Shown: positions 44,612 to 55,229, counted from the stretch's first letter. The stretch is 64,000 bases of DNA from OLB6 sp964525565 (GCA_964525565.1 CAZGHI010000004.1:1-64000), one strand, 5' to 3'. Notes: generated by a model from the sequence alone, not told the origin. Numbers and translations: made by a program.

Positions 44612-46273
44612 TTATCTCTCGTCAACTTGAATTCCGAGAAGTTGTGGTGGTCGATATTGATGCCTGCCCAATGCACTAAAGAGCTGGTTGGTACTAAAGA
44701 TGAATCCTCCGAATCGACCTTCCTGCAGGTTATATGCAAAGTCAAACCGAAAGATGGCATCGGAGCCACTTGCCTTTAGATTGTGAATCCGAAATCCAAG
44801 ACCTATTGCATGTTTCACTCCCACTGACGTGAGAGAAACGCCCTGATTCCAAGCCGTACCTACATCGTAAAATGCAACAGCACTGAATCCCACAACCCAT
44901 GCACGCCACCCCGGAAACCATCGCGCCTCCACATTCCCCACCGCTCTGTTGTCGCCCGTAAGCTGATTTGCTGCATACCCGCGCAAGCCTGCTTCAAAGT
45001 CCAGCACAAGCTGGTGGAATGCATTCCAATTCCACACGGTCTGCGTGCGTAAGCGGGTGGCCAGCACTACATGCTCGTGCAAGCGCCAATGCGCAATGCC
45101 CTGCACACCAACAAAGGTGTACAGCGGTACTGTTCCGGAAAAAGCGTCGCTCTGAGATTGAGCACCAAATCCCGATGCTCCCTGAATCTGACCGAACAGA
45201 TAAACCTTTTCACTAGGCATAATGCTTTTCTCTGCTTCCCCACCGATGTACCACATGGTTTGTCCACCTTTGCCTAGTGAGAATACCCGTCCGAGAATGG
45301 CATTACCCCAGCCCCCTTCCATTAGATCTTCAGTTTCGTAGCCGTCGAGAAATACACTCCGACGGTATTCCTGCTGCAGCGACGAAAAGCTGATGAGAAT
45401 GTGCCCCGTATTGTCGAAAGCCTGCCGAGATTCCGGAAGCGTACGGTTCACGTCGTTCACACCTACGGCAGCGCTCACAAACAACAAGTCAGCATCACCG
45501 TACGACTGTGATATCCACCCGCGCAGTTCCCTATCGTGAAAGGGAAGAAGCATCGGAGCTGAATTCTTCGGATATGCAAATGCATTACCGTAACGATTCG
45601 CCCCCCCCAAGCCAAAAGCCCAAGGCGTGAGTGTGGTTCGGTAGGGTTTGGTAATCTGCAGCAACTGTTCCGTCCGGAATCTGTTCGATTGCAAGGCAGC
45701 CTCCAACCACAGTTCCGTTCGGAATAATCTTCGCTGATTGAGTTTTACCATTCCCTCCCAGCCAATGTCGTTTTCTGTTCGGTAGATGGCCTGAACACCC
45801 ACGGCTGTTGCGGTACCAAACAAATTGGATTCTTCGAGTTTGAATCCAATGTTAGTTATCCCTCCTCCTGTTCCGTATATCACAGCAGGTCGGAGTGAAA
45901 AACGGTCCTGAGTAACGATGTACATGTCCACAGAGTCATTTACATCGCGGTTTGCCCCAACAGGCTGCGTTCGAACGTTTACACTGCTAAACAGCCCGGT
46001 ACGGCGTAGATTCCTTTCAATTTCGAGTACTATGTCCGGATCGGCTGTGTCGCCCTCCACAATCATCAGCTCGTCTTCAATGATATAACTCCGTGTAAGC
46101 GAGTGGAGGGCATTCGCTAAGGGTGCCGCAAAGAACCAGTCACCGCTTGTACTGTCGAACACGTCTAACTGATCAATGTAAATATTGCGGATCACCTGGG
46201 AGTGAACCACACAACTAAGATAGAGAGAGCAGAACAGAAGAATAACAAACGGCATCGCGCGCATACAATTCAC
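44612..46273 (-). CDS. Omp85-superfamily outer-membrane protein with one POTRA-like domain
   Basis: 553 residues with a signal peptide ending VHSQ. Residues of about 27-115 look like a single POTRA domain (VLEIERNLRRTGLFSSVNV), and the rest a 16-strand barrel. GLRGYAANQLTGDN near residue 430 matches the (V/L)RG(F/Y) motif of the Omp85 lid loop, followed by FYDVGTAW as in BamA and relatives. With a single POTRA it is not BamA itself; a patatin-like or TamA-like transporter role, or a small lipid/protein transporter, is possible. Its ATG overlaps the ptsI stop by 4 nt. Confidence 0.85.
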   Translation of the reverse strand: MNCMRAMPFVILLFCSLYLSCVVHSQVIRNIYIDQLDVFDSTSGDWFFAAPLANALHSLTRSYIIEDELMIVEGDTADPDIVLEIERNLRRTGLFSSVNVRTQPVGANRDVNDSVDMYIVTQDRFSLRPAVIYGTGGGITNIGFKLEESNLFGTATAVGVQAIYRTENDIGWEGMVKLNQRRLFRTELWLEAALQSNRFRTEQLLQITKPYRTTLTPWAFGLGGANRYGNAFAYPKNSAPMLLPFHDRELRGWISQSYGDADLLFVSAAVGVNDVNRTLPESRQAFDNTGHILISFSSLQQEYRRSVFLDGYETEDLMEGGWGNAILGRVFSLGKGGQTMWYIGGEAEKSIMPSEKVYLFGQIQGASGFGAQSQSDAFSGTVPLYTFVGVQGIAHWRLHEHVVLATRLRTQTVWNWNAFHQLVLDFEAGLRGYAANQLTGDNRAVGNVEARWFPGWRAWVVGFSAVAFYDVGTAWNQGVSLTSVGVKHAIGLGFRIHNLKASGSDAIFRFDFAYNLQEGRFGGFIFSTNQLFSALGRHQYRPPQLLGIQVDER

Positions 46274-48018
46274 ACGAGGTCATCCTTTCCCCGCCACGCG
46301 TTAATACCGTTCAGCACCTGATACACTTGTTGTGTTGTTGAACAACTTTGTAGTTGTTGAACAAGCTCTTCACACATCACGTAACTCACGTTTCGAATGC
46401 GACGTTTCATTTCGAGGAGCAAACGCGGTGTTACGCTAAGTTCCCTGATACCTAAACCAACAAGCATTTCCGTTGCCGATGCATGTCCGGCCATTTCACC
46501 GCATACGCTAATACTGCGCCCATACTTGTTTGCCGCTCGCACAATAATCTTCACTAGTCGTATCACGGCAGGGTGCAGAGGATCAAAGATGTCGGCCACT
46601 AAATCATTCGTACGGTCGGTAGCAAGAGCGTATTGTGCCAAGTCGTTTGTACCTATACTCATAAAGTCTGCGCGGCGCGCAAATGTCTCTGCCATCATTG
46701 CGGCTGCAGGCGTTTCAATCATTACGCCTACAGGCATATCCTTATCGTACTCGATACCTTCCTGGTCGAGTTGATTTTTACATTTATTGATAATTGACTG
46801 TGCTGCTTCGATCTCTTCCACCATGGAAATCATTGGCAACATCAGGCGTACGTTTCGATGCACCGACGCCCGCAGGATAGCATTCACCTGCTGTTCAAAA
46901 ATGTCCGGTCGGTACAGCAAAAAACGAATTCCACGCAGTCCAAGAGCAGGGTTTTCTTCGCGATGAGGGATGCCTTGACGAAACTTGTCGCTGCCAACGT
47001 CAAATGCACGTATGGTTACCGGGTGCGGATAAGCACGCTCCACAATGTCGCGGTACCATGCAGCCTGCTCCTCGGTACTGGGGTAGCGTCCTAGTCGCAT
47101 GAGCAGGAACTCGGTACGCAGCAGCCCCACACCCTCGCCCCCAGCCATCATGGCGGCATCTACCTGCTCGGGCTCGTCTATGTTTGCCAGCAGTGCTACA
47201 GTCACACCGTCGGTAGTTACAGCAGGCGCACCTACTAATTTCCCCAGTTGCTGCCGGTATTCTTCAGCCTGGTGTGCCTTCTGCCGATATACTGCAAGTG
47301 TTTCGTTATCAGGATTTATAGCCACGATACCGGCATAGCCATCAACGACGACAACGTCGCCATCACGCACTTTATCGGAAGCACCTTTGATTCCGATAAC
47401 GGCTGGATATCCCATATCCCGGGCCAGAATACACACGTGAGAATTGATACCGCCTACCTCAGTCACGTACCCTAGGGTTTGTGTGGACTTGAAGAACAAC
47501 ATGTCTTGCGGTGTGATGTTCGGAGCAACTACGATACTATCATAGCCGGCTGCATGGCTTAGGGTACGGTTTCTGAGTACGGAGATCAACCGCTCTTTCA
47601 CCATGTCCAGATCTTGAGCTCGCGAGCGTAGGTAGGGGTCGGCAGACCGATACAACATTGTTCGGTGCGCATCGAATTCCCGAGCGACGCCTGCTTCGGC
47701 CGTTATTCCCGTACGCACTCTGTCGGCCACGCTCTTCTGCATCACCTGGTCGGCAACAATCTGCATGTAGCCATCCACAATGTTCACGGCAGTCGGTCCT
47801 TCGCGCATAGCAAGCTGTTTTGCTTGCACAAGCTCTTCCATAACAGTTTGAATTGCACCGTGAAACCGATCCAACTCTGTAGCAATACGCTCGGGCTCAA
47901 CCTGCTCGGCAGCATCCACGGGTTGCTCGTGGTTCAAAACAAACGCTTTCCCGATAGCAATACCGGGAGAGGCAGGAATGCCCTTCAGAACAAAGCTCGT
48001 TGTAGTTCGATCAGCCAT
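46270..48018 (-). CDS. ptsI: Phosphoenolpyruvate-protein phosphotransferase (Enzyme I)
   Basis: 582 residues, normal length. It moves phosphate from PEP to HPr. The phosphorylated His is in GGINSHVCILARDMGYPAV (about residue 194); the C-terminal PEP-binding part has LLRTEFLLM, PMISMVEE, FMSIGTNDLAQYALATDR and the catalytic VCGEMAGH. The ATG overlaps the ptsH stop as TGATG. No sugar-specific Enzyme II gene lies in the window, so the pathway may be regulatory or use EIIA elsewhere. Confidence 0.96.
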   Translation of the reverse strand: MADRTTTSFVLKGIPASPGIAIGKAFVLNHEQPVDAAEQVEPERIATELDRFHGAIQTVMEELVQAKQLAMREGPTAVNIVDGYMQIVADQVMQKSVADRVRTGITAEAGVAREFDAHRTMLYRSADPYLRSRAQDLDMVKERLISVLRNRTLSHAAGYDSIVVAPNITPQDMLFFKSTQTLGYVTEVGGINSHVCILARDMGYPAVIGIKGASDKVRDGDVVVVDGYAGIVAINPDNETLAVYRQKAHQAEEYRQQLGKLVGAPAVTTDGVTVALLANIDEPEQVDAAMMAGGEGVGLLRTEFLLMRLGRYPSTEEQAAWYRDIVERAYPHPVTIRAFDVGSDKFRQGIPHREENPALGLRGIRFLLYRPDIFEQQVNAILRASVHRNVRLMLPMISMVEEIEAAQSIINKCKNQLDQEGIEYDKDMPVGVMIETPAAAMMAETFARRADFMSIGTNDLAQYALATDRTNDLVADIFDPLHPAVIRLVKIIVRAANKYGRSISVCGEMAGHASATEMLVGLGIRELSVTPRLLLEMKRRIRNVSYVMCEELVQQLQSCSTTQQVYQVLNGINAWRGKDDLV

Positions 48019-48284
48019 CACTGCTCTCCAAACCCTGACGCGAAGAGTTCCGTTAATGCCGCTGCCGCTTCCACCTCGTCCGGACCGTCAACAGTTAGCC
48101 CGAGCGTACTTCCACGTTCGGCTGCAAGCGTCATTACACCTATGATACTCTTTGCATTAATGCTAAAACCGTCGCGCTCGAGATAGATGTCGCTCACGTA
48201 TTGCGAAGCCACCTTTACAAGCATAGCTGCCGGTCGTGTATGAAGTCCTGCCCTGTTCGTAACCTGAACGGTAGTTTCAATCAT
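48018..48284 (-). CDS. ptsH: Phosphocarrier protein HPr
   Basis: 88 residues. His15 in AGLHTRPAA is the site phosphorylated by Enzyme I, and Ser46 in NAKSIIGVM is the regulatory site used by HPr kinase where one exists. Both are intact and correctly placed. It overlaps the upstream synthase gene by 4 nt and ptsI downstream by one base. Confidence 0.97.
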   Translation of the reverse strand: MIETTVQVTNRAGLHTRPAAMLVKVASQYVSDIYLERDGFSINAKSIIGVMTLAAERGSTLGLTVDGPDEVEAAAALTELFASGFGEQ

Positions 48285-49270
48285 TGCCCTGCGATTTCCC
48301 TCCCTAACTTTCCGGATGCTCGTTCCAGTCTATCCATCAGCGCTGTGTTTGCACGTATCGAATCAGTACAAAGTACAAGAATTTCTGCAACTCCCGCATC
48401 ATCAGCATCCCGCAACTCTGCGTACAGGTTCTGCGGTGTAAGCACAACCCCATTGACGCTCGAGCCGGGTGGCACCAACGTGCGGTGATGCACAGCTTCT
48501 TGCTGATGCTTTAACAACTCTTCTGTTGAATAGCAGAGCACTACACGGGCACGTGGCGCGTAATGCCGATATCTGGTTCCGGGCACACGAATTCGTCCAC
48601 CTTCCAACGAACCGGCATACATCACCTCCAGCTTACAATGCTGCTGGATGAGCTCCAGAGTAATTGCTCCAGGCCGCAGCACAACCACAGCATTCGCCGT
48701 TACGTGGACGATAGTGCTTTCGAGACCTTCTTCGCAGGTACCACCATCTACAGTTGGCACCATGCCATTGTAGTCAGACAAAACATGTAGGGCTGATGTT
48801 GGGCTGGGCGAACCAGAACGATTGGCGCTTGGAGCAACAAGAGGGCACCCCACCCCAGAAATAATCTCAAGTGCCACCTCGTGTTTTGGACACCGAATGG
48901 CAACGGTATCCTGTCCGGCCGTGACCTCCCCAGGCAACGATGCTACTAGCGGCACCACAATCGTAAGTGGCCCGGGCCAAAAAATTTCGGCTAGGTGCAT
49001 TGAGACCGGGTCGAACAGTCCAATCTGCTCAGCCATGTGAAGAGAATCAACGTGTACAATTAGGGGATTGTCGGCAGGCCTTTGTTTCCGGTTAAAGATG
49101 GCTCGTACTGCTATCGCGGAATCAGCACGAGCTGCCAAACCATATACCGTTTCCGTTGGAATTGCCACAACGTTATGGTTCCGAAGAAGGGTGATTGCTT
49201 GTTCTACGGTTACCAATCCACCCTTCTCACGGTGGTAACCCCGCCTATTGTATTCTGATGATTCCGTCAT
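48281..49270 (-). CDS. Threonylcarbamoyl-AMP synthase, Sua5 type
   Basis: 329 residues: the YrdC/TsaC catalytic domain (about 20-205) plus the extra C-terminal Sua5 domain. Motifs: PTETVYGLAARAD, FNRKQRPADNPLIVH with the KxR element, and PSANRSGSPSPT. The linker reads RVPGTRYRHYAPRA, typical of Sua5. It makes the precursor of the t6A base next to the anticodon of ANN-decoding tRNAs. First gene of the run leading to ptsH, ptsI, omp85 and deoC, and divergent from glgP across 52 bases. Confidence 0.95.
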   Translation of the reverse strand: MTESSEYNRRGYHREKGGLVTVEQAITLLRNHNVVAIPTETVYGLAARADSAIAVRAIFNRKQRPADNPLIVHVDSLHMAEQIGLFDPVSMHLAEIFWPGPLTIVVPLVASLPGEVTAGQDTVAIRCPKHEVALEIISGVGCPLVAPSANRSGSPSPTSALHVLSDYNGMVPTVDGGTCEEGLESTIVHVTANAVVVLRPGAITLELIQQHCKLEVMYAGSLEGGRIRVPGTRYRHYAPRARVVLCYSTEELLKHQQEAVHHRTLVPPGSSVNGVVLTPQNLYAELRDADDAGVAEILVLCTDSIRANTALMDRLERASGKLGREIAGQ

Positions 49271-49310
49271 GCAAACGTGAAGTTAGCAGTTGTGCAGGTA
49301 GCTTCAGTTC

Positions 49311-49318
49311 TAGTTTTG
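49311..49318 (+). promoter_or_regulatory. Candidate promoter of glgP, leaderless type
   Basis: TAGTTTTG ends 4 nt before the glgP ATG. A TTG stands 18 nt upstream of it, the best full match to the Bacteroidota -33/-7 promoter in this window. Transcription would begin at about the A of the start codon. Confidence 0.6.
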
Positions 49319-49322
49319 TGGT

Positions 49323-51890
49323 ATGAAGCCAGTTACCACGTTCGTTGTCTCGCCTACCATGCCGTCATCACTGATGGCTCTGAAAGAAATTGCATATAAC
49401 TACTGGTGGTGTTGGAATGAGGAGGCCGCCGGTTTGTTCCGGCGTTTAGATGCAAAGCTCTGGGAGGATGTATTCCACAATCCGGTTGCGATGATTTCCC
49501 GCCTTTCACACGACAGGCTGGTGCAACTATCGCAAAGGCCGGAATTCATCAACCGGCTTAACGATATCCATCGGCAGTTTCGCACGTACATGGAGGGTAA
49601 AGCATGGTATGCCTCCACGGAGCTGAAGCAGAATCAGTACGTTGCATACTTCTGTGCTGAGTTCGGCATTCACGAGAGCTTCTCAAGCTACTCCGGCGGA
49701 TTAGGCGTGCTTGCAGGGGATCACTTGAAGAGTTCCAGCGATTTAGGTATTCCGCTGGTTGGTATTGGACTCCTCTACCAAGAGGGTTACTTCCGTCAGT
49801 ATCTCACACAAAATGGCTGGCAAAACGAGCAGTATGTAGAAGTTGACTTTCACGATCTACCGGTAACACGGGTTACTCGCGGTGACGGTAAACCTTTGCT
49901 CGTTAGCGTGGACTTGCCCATCGGTACGGCACACGCACAAATCTGGAGAATTAATGTTGGAAGATTACCACTGTATTTGTTGGACACGAACGTACCGGAG
50001 AACGCTACTGACCAGCTCCGTAACATCACCGATCGGCTGTACGGCGGTGATACGAACACACGCATCATGCAGGAAATGCTCTTGGGTATTGGAGGCGTGC
50101 GAGCTTTAGAGGCACTGGGAATTCATCCTGCCGCAATCCACCTGAACGAAGGTCATGCAGCCTACGCCACTCTGGAACGGACCCGACAGTTCATGATCCG
50201 CTATAGCCTGAATTTCGAAGAGGCTTGGCAGGTTACAAAGAATACAACCGTTTTTACGACACACACACCTGTACCAGCAGGCAACGAAGTTTTTTACCAC
50301 GAGCAACTGCAGCCCTTTTTCGAAGATTATGTTAAGGGGCTTGGGATCACCTGGGAAAGGTTTCTCAAGTTAGGTTCGTTTGGGGAACCAGACGAAGCGG
50401 CCGGCTTTTCCATGACAATTCTGGGACTACGTGGAAGCGCTTACCGTAATGGCGTTAGCAAACTTCACGGAGAGGTGGCCCGGGAAATGTGGAAAAATGT
50501 CTGGAAAGATTTTACTGTGGACGAGGTGCCCATAACCTCTATAACCAACGGCATCCATATTCAAACCTGGGTTGCTCCGGAAATTGCTGAACTATATGAC
50601 CGCTACCTGGGATCTCAGTGGCGAACCGAGCCATTTGAACCTCGTTCTTGGGACAATGTTGATGCCATATCGTCTATCGAACTATGGCGTGTTCACGAAC
50701 GCAGACGCGAACGACTCATCATCGGCGCTCGCGAACACATCCTTTCAAAACACTCTGCCTCGCTTACCCAAAGCCAGGTATCCCATATACACAACTGCTT
50801 GGATCCTGATGTGTTAACAGTAGGATTCGCACGGCGGTTTGCTACATACAAACGTGCTAGTCTGTTGATGACAGACATGGACAGACTGGCATCAATCGTT
50901 AATAACGCAGACAAGCCGGTACAATTCATCCTTGCAGGTAAAGCACACCCCCGCGATACGGCCGGCAAGGAACTAATCCAACGGGTGCATTCATTGATAG
51001 CTCAACATCACCTGTCGCATCGCATCGTATTCCTGGAGGATTACAACATGGATGTAGCCCGACTGATGGTGCGTGGTTGCGACGTTTGGCTGAATACGCC
51101 ACGAAAACCCTACGAAGCTTCTGGCACGAGTGGAATGAAGGCTGCTGTGAACGGTTGCCTTCACTTCTCCATTCTGGATGGTTGGTGGGCTGAAGCGTAT
51201 AATGGAGAAAATGGCTTTGCTATCGGCCGAGGCGAGTCCTTTGACCCCGAAGAACAGGATGCTGCCGATGCCATGACCTTATACGATATTCTCGAACATG
51301 CCATCATACCAACATTTTACGACGTGTCCAACGGAGGAAGAGTACCCGAACGCTGGGTTGCAATGATGAAGAGATGCATCCGCACATTGGCCCCTCGGTT
51401 TAGTGCACTGCGCATGGTACAGGAATACACAACTACCTTTTACAGGAAGGCAATGGAATCCCATGGCACCATGACGGCCAACCATGCTGATGCAGCACGC
51501 CAGGCCGTAAGGTTCTTTGACGCAGTCCGTGCCACGTGGGACGATGTATCTGTTCGGGACGTAACGATCCATGGCACTTCGGGAGCATCTGTAGGTAGCA
51601 CAATACACGTGAATGCTGCCGTACATACTGGAACATTGGCTCCGACTGACGTACTCGTGCAAGCCGTGTATGGCAGGTTAAATAGCAAGGGAGAAATACT
51701 CAATGCCACCTACCTACCATTAAAACCTGTATCGTTGGACAACGGAGTCACGCTATTCGAAGGGTCGTTCGTTTGCGAATCAAGTGGTGAAATTGGTTGT
51801 ACCGTACGTGTGCTCCCAACTCATCCAACGCTGGCAAATGTTGTTGACAGTTTTCTTGTGAAGTATGCCAATGGTGTCACCAATTCGTAA
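49323..51890 (+). CDS. glgP: Alpha-glucan (glycogen) phosphorylase
   Basis: 855 residues. The N-terminal 100 residues are the DUF3417 domain (LKEIAYNYWWCWNEEA), the form found in bacterial and archaeal alpha-glucan phosphorylases. The active-site region RKPYEASGTSGMKAAVNG carries the PLP-binding Lys. ITNGIHIQTWVAPE and GFARRFATYKRA are also typical. It releases glucose 1-phosphate from glycogen or maltodextrin. No other glycogen gene is adjacent. No ribosome binding site is seen. Confidence 0.95.
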   Translation: MKPVTTFVVSPTMPSSLMALKEIAYNYWWCWNEEAAGLFRRLDAKLWEDVFHNPVAMISRLSHDRLVQLSQRPEFINRLNDIHRQFRTYMEGKAWYASTELKQNQYVAYFCAEFGIHESFSSYSGGLGVLAGDHLKSSSDLGIPLVGIGLLYQEGYFRQYLTQNGWQNEQYVEVDFHDLPVTRVTRGDGKPLLVSVDLPIGTAHAQIWRINVGRLPLYLLDTNVPENATDQLRNITDRLYGGDTNTRIMQEMLLGIGGVRALEALGIHPAAIHLNEGHAAYATLERTRQFMIRYSLNFEEAWQVTKNTTVFTTHTPVPAGNEVFYHEQLQPFFEDYVKGLGITWERFLKLGSFGEPDEAAGFSMTILGLRGSAYRNGVSKLHGEVAREMWKNVWKDFTVDEVPITSITNGIHIQTWVAPEIAELYDRYLGSQWRTEPFEPRSWDNVDAISSIELWRVHERRRERLIIGAREHILSKHSASLTQSQVSHIHNCLDPDVLTVGFARRFATYKRASLLMTDMDRLASIVNNADKPVQFILAGKAHPRDTAGKELIQRVHSLIAQHHLSHRIVFLEDYNMDVARLMVRGCDVWLNTPRKPYEASGTSGMKAAVNGCLHFSILDGWWAEAYNGENGFAIGRGESFDPEEQDAADAMTLYDILEHAIIPTFYDVSNGGRVPERWVAMMKRCIRTLAPRFSALRMVQEYTTTFYRKAMESHGTMTANHADAARQAVRFFDAVRATWDDVSVRDVTIHGTSGASVGSTIHVNAAVHTGTLAPTDVLVQAVYGRLNSKGEILNATYLPLKPVSLDNGVTLFEGSFVCESSGEIGCTVRVLPTHPTLANVVDSFLVKYANGVTNS

Positions 51891-51973
51891 ATCAGTTGTT
51901 TTATTGTTTTACCATGTCGGTCGTAAAGAATATCTTACGATCTAATTCCTGTTCACATTCTGTTAATGCACAC

Positions 51974-53766
51974 ATGGCCAAACGCATTATTGCTACGTTA
52001 ATTTTCGCTGTTTTTTGCTCTTTGGGGCTGAAATCACAGTTGTCCACCATCACGTTCTTACATAACAGCCCCGACCCTGAACTGGCTGCCGTGGACGTGT
52101 ACATCACACAAACAGGCAACACATCCAAGGTTGAAGACTTTGCCTACAAAAGCGGAACCATCTTCCCCGATGCAATCATTTTCGGAGGTTTCCCGGTTCA
52201 AATAAGCATCGGCCCGGCGAACAGTACCTCCGAGGAAGAAGCTACCTTGGTTCGAGCTACATTCACACCTGAGCCTGACGAGGGTTACCAGGTTGAACTC
52301 ATTGGAGTTATGGGAGATGAGGGTTGGGCAGAAAATCCTGACGGTGTCTCGCTGCAAGCCAGAATCAAGCAGCAGTTGGTACCACTGGTTGAACCCGTTT
52401 TTGGAGAGGTAGCAGTAATGTTTTCACAGGGGGTTACCGATCTGGAAGAGTGCGATGTCTATGTCCGCGGATCATCCACGCCTCTTTTCGCAGGACTGAA
52501 GTTCGGCGATATAACACCAACTCCCAAGAACATAAAGAGGCAGCGTCACACGATAGACCTAACAAAGGCAGGTGATAAATCAAGAGTCTTGGCATCGTTC
52601 GAAGTAGATCTTACTCTCACTTCATCCGACGTGATTATTCTTACCTCCTCCGGATTTAAAACGCCGCAAGACAATAAAGGGAGCACGATTGCCATGCGTT
52701 TGCTAGGATTCCTTGACGATGGCTCCGTTCTTGAATATGAGTTGCTTACAGGTTCGCAAACAGCACGGGTACAGTTCATTCATGATTCGCCAGACCCAAC
52801 GGCAACAGTGGTTGACATCTACGTAAACGGTGAACGCAAGCTGGACAACTTGAATTTTCGCAAAGCATCTTCTTTTGCCGACTACGAAGCTGGCACCCCT
52901 GTAATACTTGCCGTTGCTCCGGCAACATCTACTTCGCCCAACGACGCATTTTTCCGCGATACTCTTGCAGCTTTTCGTCCGGGACGTTCATACCACATCT
53001 TGCTGCACGGCGTTCGCGACACATCGAAGTTCGCAAAGAACCCGGGCGGTTCAGACATCTCTCTGAACTTTACCGTTGCCGAAGGGGCGCTTGAAACATC
53101 ACCGGAATCGGGTAAGACGGCTGTTCGCATGATTCATGGCGTTACCGACCTTGGGCGCTGCAACGTAGCAAGTTCACAAGCAACGTATGCTACATCTCTA
53201 CCATATAGCGGTGTTACTCCTGAATACATTATTGCCGAGCCGATAGCGATGGATACCATGTGGGTGTACAACAGCGAAACCGGCAGTAAAATTCGTGGGT
53301 GNNNNNNNNNNNNNNNNNNNNNNNNNNNNNNNNNNNNNNCGCACTTATCTCGGGTTTTATTCGGCCGGACTCTAATCAAAATGGTCAGGACTGGAAACTC
53401 ATCCTTGTTGACGCAAATGGCGCCGTAAACGACAGACTCGTTGCAGTGGACACAGGAACGCCTGGTTCCGTTGACGATATCGTGCCTGGTGCCTTATGGT
53501 CTGTTGCCCCCAACCCCGCTGCCAACACCGTAAACGTAGTTGTGCCCGTCACAAGCGAACAGGCAGATCGTATCGGCGCTCAACCCATGCTACGCCTTGT
53601 TTCACTCGCCGGACAGGTCGTGGTTGAAACAAACTGCAACCTCGATGGGGAGCGCTTGAACGCCTCGCTGTCAGTGTCTGGATTCCCATCCGGCACATAT
53701 ATGATTCAGGTGATTGGATCAGGCAACCGTGTGGTTGGCGCTGCTCCGCTGCGCGTGAATAGGTAG
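51974..53766 (+). CDS. Exported DUF4397-repeat protein with T9SS C-terminal domain (contains an N gap)
   Basis: About 597 residues from MAKRIIATLIFAVFCSLG, a signal peptide; the frame is open 26 codons further up without signal features. Two DUF4397 units follow, opening ITFLHNSPDPELAAVDVYI and VQFIHDSPDPTATVVDIYV, and each later repeats as VAVMFSQGVTD and VRMIHGVTD. The last 80 residues are a T9SS type A domain (WSVAPNPAANTVNVVVPV, GFPSGTYMIQVIG). The function of DUF4397 proteins is unknown. The 38-base gap does not join the frames, so its length is an estimate. Confidence 0.85.
53302..53339. other. Assembly gap (38 N)
   Basis: Inside the DUF4397 gene, just before its T9SS domain. The flanking frames need a missing length divisible by 3, so 38 is an estimate. 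Confidence 0.95.
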
Positions 53767-53792
53767 TCCACCAAATCCTAAGCCCCTTACCA

Positions 53793-53837
53793 TCCCCGCC
53801 TTACCTTTTCGTGGTTTGGCGGGGACTCGTATCTTTG
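53793..53837 (+). promoter_or_regulatory. Inverted repeat and promoter element before ffh
   Basis: TCCCCGCC (53793-53800) and GGCGGGGA (53818-53825) form an 8-bp stem with a 17-nt loop and may end transcription of the DUF4397 gene. TATCTTTG (53830-53837) follows at once, a TAnnTTTG element that would give ffh a leader of roughly 18 nt. Confidence 0.45.
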
Positions 53838-53859
53838 TGGCTCTCTTTTTTTACACCCC

Positions 53860-55197
53860 ATGTTTGAATCACTCCAGGAAAAACTAGAAGAGGCGCTTAA
53901 ACGCTTCCGTGGTCAGAGTCGCCTTACCGAAGAAAACGTTGCAGAGGCACTGGCGGAGGTGCGCACAGCACTTCTTGAAGCAGACGTTGCTTTCTCCGTG
54001 GTAAAGTCTTTTACCGAAACGGTGAAGGAAAAGTCGCTTGGTATTGAAGTTAAAGGAAGTCTGCAACCGGGGCAGCTCATGATTAAGCTCATCCATGATG
54101 AGCTTGTAGAGCTGATGGGATCGAAGAAGACCGACCTTGCTATTGCATCTCAAGCACCAACCATTGTTATGGTTGCAGGATTGCAAGGTTCGGGGAAAAC
54201 AACCTTTTGCGCCAAGCTGGCATACTCGCTGAAGAAAAAAGGCAAGCAACCCTTGTTGGTGGCATGCGATATTTACCGTCCAGCGGCTGTAGATCAGTTG
54301 CGTACACTGGGTCAAAGTATGAGTTTGCCCGTGTTTAGCAAAGAGGACGCTAAACCGAGGGAGATTGCTACTGACGCATTAACGTACGCTAAGAAATACG
54401 GTCGGGACGTGGTTATCGTGGACACGGCCGGCCGCCTGACGATTGACGAAGAAATGATGAACGAAGTTGCCGAACTCAAGGCACTTCTTAAGCCACACGA
54501 AATCCTCTTCGTATGTGATGCCATGACGGGGCAGGATGCCGTTACAACAGCCAACGCATTTAATCAAAAACTCGATGTCACCGGCGTTGTTCTGACCAAA
54601 CTCGACGGTGATACGCGTGGCGGTGCAGCTCTTTCAATTCGGCACGTTCTTGGAAAGCCTATCAAGTTTGTTGGCGTTGGTGAAAAAGTTGATGCACTTG
54701 AACCATTTCATCCGGAACGTATTGCCTCGCGCATATTGGGAATGGGAGATGTACTCTCGCTGGTTGAAAAAGCGCAGGCACAGATTGACGAAAAGGAAGC
54801 AGAACGACTTGAAGAGAAGATTCGGAAAAATCAGTTCACGTTCGAGGATTTCCTTGAACAGATGAAGATGATTAAAAAAATGGGTTCATTAAGAGACCTT
54901 CTCGGCATGATTCCCGGCATGGACAAGCAGCTCCGTAATGTTCAGATCGACGACAAGGCAATGAATCGGGTAGAAGCCATCATTCTCTCCATGACCCGTG
55001 AGGAAAGACTCAACCCACGCATCCTGAATGGATCACGCAGACGCCGCATTGCTATGGGCAGCGGATCTACAACTCAAGATGTTAATAGGCTGATTAAACA
55101 ATTTGAAGACATGCAAAAAATGATGCGTTCAATGACGAAGGGTGGACGCCCCATGATCGGTGGCCAACCTATTCGCCAGCCTGTTCGCAAACGCTAA
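53860..55197 (+). CDS. ffh: Signal recognition particle GTPase Ffh
   Basis: 445 residues. N-domain helices are followed by the G-domain with GLQGSGKTTFCAKLA, DIYRPAAVDQL, VDTAGRLTIDEEMM and TKLDGDTRGGAALS. The methionine-rich M-domain (about 325-435) has KKMGSLRDLLGMIPGM and SRRRRIAMGSGTT-like sequence that binds SRP RNA and signal peptides. It targets inner-membrane proteins to the Sec translocon. rpsP follows, a common pairing. Confidence 0.97.
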   Translation: MFESLQEKLEEALKRFRGQSRLTEENVAEALAEVRTALLEADVAFSVVKSFTETVKEKSLGIEVKGSLQPGQLMIKLIHDELVELMGSKKTDLAIASQAPTIVMVAGLQGSGKTTFCAKLAYSLKKKGKQPLLVACDIYRPAAVDQLRTLGQSMSLPVFSKEDAKPREIATDALTYAKKYGRDVVIVDTAGRLTIDEEMMNEVAELKALLKPHEILFVCDAMTGQDAVTTANAFNQKLDVTGVVLTKLDGDTRGGAALSIRHVLGKPIKFVGVGEKVDALEPFHPERIASRILGMGDVLSLVEKAQAQIDEKEAERLEEKIRKNQFTFEDFLEQMKMIKKMGSLRDLLGMIPGMDKQLRNVQIDDKAMNRVEAIILSMTREERLNPRILNGSRRRRIAMGSGSTTQDVNRLIKQFEDMQKMMRSMTKGGRPMIGGQPIRQPVRKR

Positions 55198-55229
55198 TTA
55201 CACTTACTCACTTTTATTAAGGGACCACT

